The position numbers and the translations under genes were made by a program. From Nitrososphaerota archaeon (GTDB taxonomy: Archaea; Thermoproteota; Nitrososphaeria; Nitrososphaerales; Gagatemarchaeaceae), in assembly GCA_005877185.1 (NCBI GenBank), contig VBPQ01000065.1:1-11050 (forward strand): a stretch of DNA of 11,050 nucleotides, read 5' to 3'. Below are positions 6,041 through 11,050 of the stretch, piece by piece. The notes beneath the pieces were generated by a model. It had not been told where the DNA came from. It worked only from the letters and a program-made list of their open reading frames with translations, and searched no databases. Numbering within the stretch: position 1 is the stretch's first letter; every line of letters begins with the position of its first letter.

Positions 6041-6119
6041 TCTTACTCGTTAACAACACGTACGAAGGTGAGCTAGGAGGCCTAACCGCGCTGAGAACCC
6101 CGCTCTGAGAGTGAAACCC

Positions 6120-6137
6120 CTCGAGCAGCGGCTCGAG
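6120..6137 (-). terminator. 7-bp hairpin downstream of the MFS gene
   Basis: CTCGAGC (6120-6126) pairs perfectly with GCTCGAG (6131-6137) around the tetraloop AGCG. It lies 124 bases past the MFS stop codon on the minus strand. The following minus-strand sequence (GGGGTTTC) is only weakly T-rich, so a terminator role is tentative. The adjacent 6090-6122 segment holds an imperfect tandem of CTGAGA and AACCCC units. Confidence 0.3.
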
Positions 6138-6189
6138 CGAGCGACCTTCAAAGAAGACGCCTCAGCTCCTGGGCGTTCGACGAAGATGT

Positions 6190-6243
6190 GGGGCGATGCA
6201 GAAATCTGACGCTAGCAGAAGGTAGCGAAGGCTGAGCGAAGAT
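6190..6243 (+). repeat. Composite relic: repeat copy B plus 25-base match to 9746-9773
   Basis: This segment starts with GGGGCGATGCAGAA (6190-6203), shared with 5604-5617. It then carries AGAAGGTAGCGAAGGC (6217-6232) and AGCGAAGAT (6235-6243). The same two words occur in the same order at 9746-9761 and 9765-9773, separated there by three bases instead of two. Here the reading frame breaks after nine codons. The likely explanation is a decayed copy of the small plus-strand gene whose better-preserved version lies near 9715-9885. Confidence 0.45.
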
Positions 6244-6260
6244 CTCGGCCCACGCGGTGT

Positions 6261-7721
6261 TCAGCCAGGATCCTTTGGAGCCTTCGCCTGCCTGATGCGG
6301 AGCGCGATGATCACCCCGAGTACACCCAGCAGAGCCGCAGCAACCAAGGCATAACGGAAGCCGGCAACAACCCCGGCTGCGGACGCTGACGGATCCGCGG
6401 CTCCGATTGGTACGGGATCAAAGGTGGTGGCGATGGTTAACAGGACCGCCAAACCCAGGGGGAAACCGACACGCTGCGAAGTGGAGATTAACCCTGAGGC
6501 AAGACCTTCCTCCCCGGGCCTGGTGCCGGCCAGAGCAGCGATGTTAAGCGCCGGGAAACCGATGCTCGCGCCAAGCGCCCAGAGACTCATGCCTGGCGCT
6601 ATGCCGAGATAGTCCCCCTGCGCTGAGATCTGCGTGAGCAAAGCGAAGCCCACAGTGATGAACGCCGTGGATGCCACCAACACGCGTCTGATGCCGAGCC
6701 TGCTCACGAACCAGGATGAGCCCCACCCTCCCACAACGAAGAAGATGATCGCGGGCGGGAGGAATCCGAGGCCGGCCTCCAGCGCGGAGTAACCCAGTAT
6801 TTGCTGCATGTAGATCGTCAGGATGAATCCGAGTCCTCCGCTCGCCGAGGTAAAGATCAGAGCAAGGACGTTTGCGGTCAGGACGGTTCCCCGTCGCAGG
6901 AACCCCAGAGGTACAAGCGGAAACTTCGAGCGGGACTCGATGGCAACGAAGCCGGCGAGCGCGAGCAGGGAGAGACCGAGCGGTAAGATTGCCAGCAGGG
7001 AGGAGAAGCCCTCGTTCGAAGCATTCGTCAAACCGTAGACGAGGAGTATCAATCCGCTCGTCACCGAAAGGGCGCCCGGCAGGTCCAAGCGCCCATTCAT
7101 CATCCGGCCGCCGCTATTCGGCAGAAGCTTCTGGGAGAGGGCAGCCGCTGCAAACCCTATCGGAACGTTGACGAACATCACCGACCTCCAGCCGAAGAGA
7201 GCGGTGAGTATTCCGCCCATGATTGACCCCGCCGCGAAGCCGGCTGAGAGTACCGCGACGAAGATTCCGAGTGCCCTGTTCCTCTCTCTTCCTTCAGGGA
7301 ACAGCATGACGAAGATTGACAGAGCCGTGACGGACGAGATGGCTGCCCCGACACCCTGCACCGCCCTCGAGACGACCAGGGATAGAAGGGACGGGGCCAG
7401 ACCGCCGGTTAGAGAGGCAATAGAGAAGAGGATGACTCCGATGACGAAAAGCCTCTTCTGGCCGTAGACGTCTCCCGCCCTGCCGCTGAGCATCAGAAAG
7501 CCTGCCATGGTGATTCCGTAGGCGCCCACTATCCACTGGCTGTCGGCGAGAGAGACCAGGAATTGGGTTCGAATCGAAGGCAAGGCCACCTGGACGATGG
7601 AGAAGTCGACGACGTCGAGGAAAGCAGCCATGATGACCAGGGCGAAGACGAGCCAGACGTGAGCCATCGGTTTCCCAGGGGGCTGAGACCCCGCTCCCTG
7701 GTTCTGATCAGGATTTCCCAT
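6261..7721 (-). CDS. MFS drug-exporter-like transporter (DHA2, 14 TM)
   Basis: The 486-residue membrane protein has about 14 hydrophobic segments, starting at roughly 22-47, 63-83, 90-116, 120-141 and 152-178 and ending with a helix near 450-475. This is the count of the DHA2 drug:H+ antiporter family. Signatures are FLDVVDFSIVQVALPSI (34-50), motif A as GRAGDVYGQKRL (80-91), and a motif-C-like stretch, AGFAAGSIMGG, in segment 5, which is typical of antiporters. It probably exports toxic or foreign compounds using the proton gradient; the substrate cannot be told. The ATG start has purine-rich GGAAGAAC just upstream, and a TATA box at 7756-7762 gives a leader of about 12 bases. No regulator gene is adjacent, but a 13-bp palindrome sits just upstream of the TATA box and may bind one. 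Confidence 0.87.
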   Translation of the reverse strand: MGNPDQNQGAGSQPPGKPMAHVWLVFALVIMAAFLDVVDFSIVQVALPSIRTQFLVSLADSQWIVGAYGITMAGFLMLSGRAGDVYGQKRLFVIGVILFSIASLTGGLAPSLLSLVVSRAVQGVGAAISSVTALSIFVMLFPEGRERNRALGIFVAVLSAGFAAGSIMGGILTALFGWRSVMFVNVPIGFAAAALSQKLLPNSGGRMMNGRLDLPGALSVTSGLILLVYGLTNASNEGFSSLLAILPLGLSLLALAGFVAIESRSKFPLVPLGFLRRGTVLTANVLALIFTSASGGLGFILTIYMQQILGYSALEAGLGFLPPAIIFFVVGGWGSSWFVSRLGIRRVLVASTAFITVGFALLTQISAQGDYLGIAPGMSLWALGASIGFPALNIAALAGTRPGEEGLASGLISTSQRVGFPLGLAVLLTIATTFDPVPIGAADPSASAAGVVAGFRYALVAAALLGVLGVIIALRIRQAKAPKDPG

Positions 7722-7755
7722 GAGTTCTTCCCACCAAGCCCGCGCTGGCGAGGGC

Positions 7756-7788
7756 TATATATGCGGTAGTCGTCCCCTACTAAGTAGG
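7756..7788 (-). promoter_or_regulatory. MFS promoter with upstream palindrome
   Basis: TATATAT at 7756-7762 is placed to start minus-strand transcription near 7733, about 12 bases before the ATG at 7721. Just upstream of it is the 13-bp palindrome CCTACTAAGTAGG (7776-7788), with 6-bp arms around a central A. This position fits an operator, or an activator site next to the BRE. The half-site CTACT/AGTAG resembles the CTACTA/TAGTAG repeat before the ferritin-like gene. Confidence 0.5.
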
Positions 7789-8027
7789 TAACACGGACCT
7801 GAGCACGTCAAGGCGGCTTGACCGGGATGGTTTCCCGCATGATTACCCTCCTGACAAAGCCCGCCGCGCGTGATCGACTGGCAGCGAAATCCAATGTCAC
7901 CTAACTTGAACGTCCGTGTTCTCACCAGTTTCAACCTGCCGGTCACTAGGGTCGTTCAGCAAAGGTCTTCTTCTGCCCAGCCACAGGATGAATAGTAAGG
8001 CGAAATTCTTCACATAGGTCTTGATCT
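7789..8027. other. Noncoding stretch upstream of the MFS promoter
   Basis: No gene is supported. A 9-bp inverted repeat, AACACGGAC (7790-7798) and GTCCGTGTT (7912-7920), bounds a 131-base block. It could be a small nonautonomous element or a pair of distant binding sites, but no target duplication was seen. The rest shows no recognisable structure. Confidence 0.35.
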
Positions 8028-8063
8028 AAAAAGAAGGAGGTGTAGAGGCTTCTCTTCCTCTAC
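8028..8063 (-). terminator. Hairpin and T-tract ending the 8060-8482 gene
   Basis: GTAGAGG (8042-8048) pairs with CCTCTAC (8057-8063), which overlaps the gene's stop codon. On the minus strand the hairpin is followed within about 10 bases by a T-tract (8032-8028, TTTTT, with more pyrimidines before it). Archaeal termination depends mainly on the T-tract, so this is a good candidate terminator. Confidence 0.55.
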
Positions 8064-8482
8064 TTCTGCTCGAATATCTTCCCGTGGGATTCCTGTGTGG
8101 CCTGGTTTCCTTCGCCTTCGACCCAGCCCTTCGCATTGTTCAGCCAGGAGAGCTTCTTAGACTGAGTCATGAAGTGGACCTCTCCTTCCCAGGCTTGAGT
8201 CGTCGGGCCGGTACTCCTTCCCGTGCCCTTCCCCCAGACAGCAATGAAGTCGCCTTCGCTGGTGGTCTGGATCCCCTTGTTCTCCCATTCCGAGGTACCG
8301 TCCGTCTTCATCCAGACGGTGACGGTGGAGACGCCGTTTGCCTTGTACTTGCCCTTCGCCTGGTCTTGAGAGTTTATCTCAAGTTTGATCCCGGTTGGGG
8401 AGATGTCCCTGACGGTGGTCGATACGATCTTCCCTGTGTTTTCGAGCAACAGGTCGCCCTTCATCTTCTTGCTCATTTGCAT
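8060..8482 (-). CDS. Conserved-looking hypothetical protein, probably beta-rich
   Basis: I do not recognise the family with certainty. From the ATG at 8482 the product is 140 residues. It has no signal peptide, membrane segment or cysteine. Alternating polar/hydrophobic stretches (GKIVSTTVRDIS, TGIKLEINSQ, STVTVWMKT, GDFIAVWGKGTGR, WEGEVHFMTQS) suggest a small beta-barrel or lipocalin-like fold, ending with SWLNNAKGWVEGEGN. The frame is open up to GTG 8518, but the TATA box (8515-8508 on this strand) lies inside that extension, so translation cannot start there. ATG 8482 is about 26 bases after the box; ATG 8476 is an alternative. A terminator follows directly, so the gene is monocistronic. 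An IS element sits only 16 bases beyond the box, with its transposase on the same strand pointing toward this gene. Read-through expression is possible. Confidence 0.62.
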   Translation of the reverse strand: MQMSKKMKGDLLLENTGKIVSTTVRDISPTGIKLEINSQDQAKGKYKANGVSTVTVWMKTDGTSEWENKGIQTTSEGDFIAVWGKGTGRSTGPTTQAWEGEVHFMTQSKKLSWLNNAKGWVEGEGNQATQESHGKIFEQK

Positions 8483-8507
8483 AGGTAGCTGAAGGACCCG
8501 AATCATT

Positions 8508-8515
8508 CTATTTAA
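8508..8515. promoter_or_regulatory. Bidirectional TATA box
   Basis: On the minus strand the 8 bases read TTAAATAG and lie at -33 to -26 from the ATG at 8482. On the plus strand they read CTATTTAA. If the IS element and one copy of its target duplication are removed, this plus-strand box falls about 32 to 25 bases before the ATG now at 9588. It may once have served both directions. Confidence 0.5.
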
Positions 8516-8522
8516 CACTTGG

Positions 8523-8531
8523 CTTTGGGGG
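8523..8531 (+). repeat. Target-site duplication, left copy
   Basis: CTTTGGGGG directly abuts the IS end and is repeated identically at 9571-9579 on the other side. The 9-bp length is typical of the IS903 group of the IS5 family. Confidence 0.75.
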
Positions 8532-9570
8532 AGGCGTGTCGAATAACTTGACGGTGTGTCGCGGCTTTCTTGCCGTGTTTCCCTGACCCCGATCGCGCTA
8601 CGGGTTCATCCCCACGAACAGGTTGTATACCGATGCCTTCACGAGCAGCTCGTTGACTATGCTCTTCCACTTCACCGAGGACACGTGCTCCCCGAACGTC
8701 CTCTTGAAGGACGATATCGCCGACTCGACCCTCGCCCTCTGACCGTACCCGCGCCGCCTCTTCCACCTCTCGTAGTCATCCAGCTGCTCCAGCGCGACGA
8801 GCTTCCTGGGCATGCAGCCGTACGCGTGCGCCGAGGCGTCCTTCCTCACCTTGATCACCGGCTCGATCCCTTTCTCGTGGAGGAACCTGAAGTTGGCTCT
8901 CGAGTCGTACGCCCCGTCGCCCAGCAGCCTTGTCACGTTCGCGCTCGAGGATGCTTGCTCGACCATCGGGACGAGCATCTCCCCGTCCCTGACCTCCTCC
9001 TTCGTCACCTCCATCGATAGTATCTTCCCTGTCTTGACGTCCACGGCGAGATGGACCTTGATGAAAGGCCGCTTCACCATCCACACGTGCCTTATCCAGT
9101 CTCCGTGATTGGAGACCTTGATCCCCGTCGAGTCAACCGCTATGGTGACGTCTTCTTTTGGGTCTACGCTTGGGTCCAGCTCCACTTTCACCCTTGATAT
9201 CCTCCACCACATCGTGGTGTAGTCCGGCACCTTCAGCCCTTCCACGTGCCCCGCGAACATCCTCACGAACCCCTCCAGCTCCCTGTACGGGAGCAGGTAG
9301 ACGTGGATGGCTGCGAGCATACTCATCAACGAGTTTGGATAGCGATACCTTGCCCCTTCCTTCCCCTTGTTGAGACTCCTTAGTTCTCTGCCCCATCCAG
9401 ATAAAAAATCGGTGTCGAAGAGGAGTTCTCCCCTCCTCACCAGCGACTCGTTGTACTCCTTCCAGTTGCGTTTCTTCCTCTCGGGCATCAGCCATCGTAG
9501 GGATCGGCTCAATGCCATGAGAGAGCGTATGAAAGAAGCTTGACAGAGGAGTTAGTTATTCGACACACCT
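8532..9570 (-). mobile_element. Complete IS5-family insertion sequence (IS903-like), 1039 bp
   Basis: The element is bounded by terminal inverted repeats: AGGCGTGTCGAATAACT at 8532-8548 and the complement of AGGTGTGTCGAATAACT at 9554-9570, 16 of 17 matching. A perfect 9-bp duplication CTTTGGGGG (8523-8531, 9571-9579) flanks it. Length, TIR size and target duplication all match the IS903 group, whose ends also contain a TGT-GAATAA core. It carries one intact transposase gene. The intact ends and perfect duplication imply a recent insertion. A partial copy of the TIR, GGTGTGTCG, recurs just inside the left end at 8553-8561. Confidence 0.88.
8598..9518 (-). CDS. IS5-family DDE transposase
   Basis: The 306-residue protein is close to the 307 of the IS903 transposase. 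The DDE catalytic triad is visible: D129 in TIAVDSTGIKV, D201 in LLGDGAYDS, and E265 in RVESAISSFKRTFGEH with K272 seven residues later. RHVWMVKRPFIKVHLAVD (133-150) between the first and second aspartates is also family-typical. The N-terminal ~100 residues (RNWKEYNESLVRRGEL...) match the usual IS5 DNA-binding region. The frame is uninterrupted, so the enzyme is probably active and acts on the TIRs by cut-and-paste. ATG 9518 is the first start inside the element; ATG 9488 is an alternative. A weak TATA-like CATAC lies just upstream. Transcription points toward the hypothetical gene at 8060-8482. Confidence 0.92.
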   Translation of the reverse strand: MALSRSLRWLMPERKKRNWKEYNESLVRRGELLFDTDFLSGWGRELRSLNKGKEGARYRYPNSLMSMLAAIHVYLLPYRELEGFVRMFAGHVEGLKVPDYTTMWWRISRVKVELDPSVDPKEDVTIAVDSTGIKVSNHGDWIRHVWMVKRPFIKVHLAVDVKTGKILSMEVTKEEVRDGEMLVPMVEQASSSANVTRLLGDGAYDSRANFRFLHEKGIEPVIKVRKDASAHAYGCMPRKLVALEQLDDYERWKRRRGYGQRARVESAISSFKRTFGEHVSSVKWKSIVNELLVKASVYNLFVGMNP

Positions 9571-9579
9571 CTTTGGGGG
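9571..9579 (+). repeat. Target-site duplication, right copy
   Basis: CTTTGGGGG, identical to 8523-8531, follows the right IS end directly. Joining the two flanks at this word restores the pre-insertion sequence. Confidence 0.75.
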
Positions 9580-9587
9580 TTGAAAGG

Positions 9588-9885
9588 ATGGAGAAGATTA
9601 TCCCTTGGCCCCGTCCCCTTTAAGAGGCGAGGCAAGTCGCCCTTGGCCAGATTCTCTCTTCACGAGGTTCTTCAGACATTGGCTGTTGATCGCCTTGTGA
9701 GTTGACGAAGACACTTGCGAGAAGATGGGGATTTAGCGCTCGCGGAGAAGGTAGCGAAGGCCGGAGCGAAGATTACCAAAGAATACATCGCCGAGATGAG
9801 AAAGCAGGGCAGAATCAAGGGAAGACCATATGTGACGTTGAGAAGGAAGAGGGAAGGTCCAACTACCCTACCGGGAAGAGTATGA
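9588..9885 (+). pseudogene. Probable decayed small gene next to the IS element
   Basis: Starting with ATG 9588 the frame reads MEKIIPWPRPL and stops at 9621-9623. Shifting frame by one base there gives an open run, KRRGKSPLARFSLHEVLQTL then AVDRLVS, which ends at TGA 9703-9705. The same frame continues RRHLREDGDLALAEKVAKAG, then AKITKEYIAEMRKQGRIKG and RPYVTLRRKR, to TGA 9883-9885. The pieces look protein-like and basic, and SLHEVLQTLAVDRL followed by RRHLRED resembles the start of a winged-helix DNA-binding domain, but I cannot name a family. An internal TTG at 9715 could still give a 56-residue peptide. A fragment of this gene recurs at 6217-6243. Without a homologue it remains possible that 9715-9885 alone is a real small gene. 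Confidence 0.38.
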
Positions 9886-9922
9886 TTGTCTCCCAACCAT
9901 CTCCCCTCCACACATCTGCGCC

Positions 9923-10390
9923 CTACGCGGATTTGTTGAACGATATTTCCAATACCGAGTTGTTGTCCGTAATCGAACCAACTCGAACCTCGCTCGGGCC
10001 GGTGGCGCAAGGGATTTCCCTGTAGTACGTTGTGTCTCCTCTCCTTATCCGGATCATGATATGGCCTTCTTTGACCTGCGCTGAGACGTCCTCTTTCTTT
10101 ATCCCCGGCAGTTGCACCAATATCTTGAGCCGCTTCTCTTCATCGAAGACGTCTATCAGCGGCTCGTGGACAGGAGGTTCGGGGTACATCGTCGGCACCT
10201 CTCCAACCATGAACCCGAGAAGGCCGGACCGAACGGTGACGTCGGTCACAATCTTAATTACATCACTGACGAGATCACCTCCGAGACTCTGCCTACTCGA
10301 TCTAGATACCTCCCCATCAAAGAAATTCCGAACGACAGTCAGACGCAACTCCAAGGCCTTGAGCAGATTCTCAATGTCGATTTCTGCCAT
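9923..10390 (-). CDS. Hsp20/alpha-crystallin family protein
   Basis: The 155-residue protein has a helical N-terminal half of about 60 residues (EIDIENLLKALELRL at the start, VSDVIKIVTDV later), a Pro-rich linker (TMYPEPPVHEP) and an alpha-crystallin-type beta domain from about residue 76. Marks of that domain are PLIDVFDEEKRLKILVQLPG, then KKEDVSAQVKEGHIMIRI and YYREIPC. It ends right after the last strand (VLEISFNKSA) and has no C-terminal extension with an IXI motif, so it may not form the large oligomers of typical small heat-shock chaperones. GvpH-like or partner-specific roles are alternatives. ATG 10390 has GGTGTG just upstream; TTG 10402 would add only four residues. The hairpin at 10445-10461 lies in its upstream region. 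Confidence 0.75.
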   Translation of the reverse strand: MAEIDIENLLKALELRLTVVRNFFDGEVSRSSRQSLGGDLVSDVIKIVTDVTVRSGLLGFMVGEVPTMYPEPPVHEPLIDVFDEEKRLKILVQLPGIKKEDVSAQVKEGHIMIRIRRGDTTYYREIPCATGPSEVRVGSITDNNSVLEISFNKSA

Positions 10391-10444
10391 CTTCACACCC
10401 AATGAGCGGCTTCGATTCGCCGAGAACCCTTCTCTTCGGTAGCC

Positions 10445-10461
10445 TTATGCTGTTCGCATAA
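10445..10461 (-). promoter_or_regulatory. Inverted repeat upstream of the Hsp20 gene
   Basis: TTATGC (10445-10450) and GCATAA (10456-10461) form a perfect 6-bp inverted repeat around TGTTC, 55-71 bases before the Hsp20 ATG. On the minus strand it overlaps TTTATGC, a possible weak TATA box. It could be an operator for a stress regulator; nothing identifies which. Confidence 0.35.
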
Positions 10462-10639
10462 AGATACTAGAAGAATCCTCGACACGATTATCGATTGTCG
10501 GGGCTCGATTCAGGATCTCGGCAACGTGGAAGTCTTACCAGATTTGTCTCGGATAAGACTCACCAAGTTCAGGCTGGCGGTGGCCAGTCCGAAGAGGGGA
10601 GGTAGATAGATTCTGGATTTATCTCATTTACAGCCGCAT

Positions 10640-10656
10640 GCTGCCGCTGGCAGCGG
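10640..10656 (-). terminator. Overlapping GC-rich hairpins after the LOR gene
   Basis: GCTGCC (10640-10645) pairs with GGCAGC (10649-10654). Shifted slightly, CCGCTG (10644-10649) pairs with CAGCGG (10651-10656), so two alternative 6-bp stems compete. The site lies 4 bases after the stop codon of the minus-strand gene at 10661. No T-tract follows, so a terminator role is only possible. Confidence 0.3.
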
Positions 10657-10660
10657 GCGT

Positions 10661-11050
10661 CTAGTGCCTTCTTTCTGTCACTTCGTGCTCTATGGCGATG
10701 ACTGCTCCGATCACGATTCTTGGGTCTACGTTACCCGTGATCGACACTCCGAACTGGTCTCTGATGGAGACCCACTTACGATGAACCTGCGCTACCTGCA
10801 CCCTATCGACTTCCATCCTGTAGTCGTGCTCGACGAAGTTTCCGAAGATGCGCATGTAATCGACCCCACTCTTTTCAACCCAGTACTCGCTCCCGATCAG
10901 TTTGACCAGCTTCTTCTTCATGATGCCGACCAGGTTACCGGAGGGGTCGTAGATGTCGAATTCCCTGCGAATCGAGAGAAGCTTGCCGTTCAGGTGCATT
11001 ATCTCGGCGTTCTTCGCGTCGAGCACAACGAACTTTGCGGGGAACTGGAG
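10661..11050 (-). CDS. LURP-one-related (LOR/DUF567) protein, 5' end outside window
   Basis: The frame is open to the window edge, so this is the C-terminal ~129 residues of a longer gene. The GTG at 11026 is internal: the 8 upstream codons (LQFPAKFV) continue the fold. The sequence fits the Tubby-like LOR beta-barrel family (plant LURP1, Bacillus YxjI), with repeated strand pairs: EIMHLNGKLLSIRREFDIYD, GNLVGIMKKKL, EYWVEKSG and then VAQVHRKWVSIRDQFGVSI, followed by the hydrophobic strand/helix RIVIGAVIAIEHEV. In the archetype a central helix is wrapped by a 12-strand barrel. The biochemical role of archaeal and bacterial members is unknown; membrane or phospholipid association is suggested for relatives. 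A GC-rich hairpin follows the stop codon. Confidence 0.78.
   Translation of the reverse strand, partial: LQFPAKFVVLDAKNAEIMHLNGKLLSIRREFDIYDPSGNLVGIMKKKLVKLIGSEYWVEKSGVDYMRIFGNFVEHDYRMEVDRVQVAQVHRKWVSIRDQFGVSITGNVDPRIVIGAVIAIEHEVTERRH

Larger units (their letters stand above)
10403..10660. other. 258-bp gap with an unexplained open frame
   Basis: No start-supported gene. A plus-strand frame is open from 10406 to TAG 10607-10609 (67 codons). Its last part reads like protein (RRILDTIIDCRGSIQDLGNV, then EVLPDLSRIRLTKFRLAVAS and PKRGGR), but it has no useful start codon, so it may be the 3' remnant of a lost gene. The remainder holds the inverted repeat at 10445-10461 and the hairpin at 10640-10656. 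Confidence 0.35.

Noticed and set aside
7565..7575. GGGTTCGAATC, which looks like a tRNA T-arm.
   Set aside because: It lies inside the MFS gene and no acceptor, D or anticodon arms can be built around it.
8034..8042. AAGGAGGTG on the plus strand, a perfect Shine-Dalgarno-like word.
   Set aside because: No start codon follows within a useful distance. It is the complement of the pyrimidine-rich part of the minus-strand terminator.
9703..9705. In-frame TGA as a possible recoded codon (for example selenocysteine).
   Set aside because: There is no stem-loop or family evidence for recoding, and a frameshift a little upstream already points to decay.
1..11050. CRISPR arrays, rRNA and complete tRNA genes.
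   Set aside because: No regularly spaced repeats and no rRNA or tRNA cores were seen on either strand by reading; a covariance-model scan was not possible here.

Overview
The window reads as archaeal DNA, roughly 55-60% GC by eye. Several genes have an A/T-rich TATA box about 23-34 bases before the start codon and no room for a Shine-Dalgarno leader, which is the archaeal leaderless arrangement (clearest at 1455-1462, 5202-5209, 6033-6040 and 8508-8515). GTG and TTG starts are common. The gene families (short MetE-like enzyme, Hsp20, DUF1294, DUF1801, LURP-one-related protein, TAT-exported ferritin-like protein) fit a mesophilic or soil archaeon, possibly in the Thermoproteota. No rRNA, tRNA or informational gene is present to fix the lineage, so that placement is inference.

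Left part, plus strand (1-4042). A TAT-exported ferritin-like protein (200-1303) lies behind a TATA box flanked by two related 14-base elements. It is followed by a tight thiol/sulfur cassette: a zinc-site MetE-like methyltransferase (1485-2663) whose TATA box lies inside a 9-bp inverted repeat, an OsmC-like protein (2710-3201) and a two-domain rhodanese (3245-4042). The three genes are almost contiguous and probably form one transcript.

Middle (4043-6260). This is low-density DNA. It holds a small protein with a glutamate-rich first half and a lysine/arginine-rich second half (4519-4830), a possible structured element (4998-5069), a three-helix DUF1294 membrane protein (5230-5544) and a convergent DUF1801 protein (5644-6006). 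The gaps carry short repeats, one of which recurs near 9750.

Right part, mostly minus strand (6261-11050). There is a DHA2-type MFS exporter (6261-7721) with a palindrome upstream of its TATA box, and an unrecognised probably beta-rich protein (8060-8482). Next comes a complete IS5-family element (8532-9570) with 17-bp terminal inverted repeats and a 9-bp target duplication. A probably decayed plus-strand gene follows (9588-9885), then a minimal Hsp20 protein (9923-10390) and the 3' part of a LURP-one-related gene that runs off the window (10661-11050).

No CRISPR array, tRNA, rRNA or multi-gene defence system was found. The strongest leads are the MetE-like/OsmC/rhodanese cassette, the charge-segregated small protein, and the IS insertion that appears to have split a divergent gene pair sharing one bidirectional TATA box.
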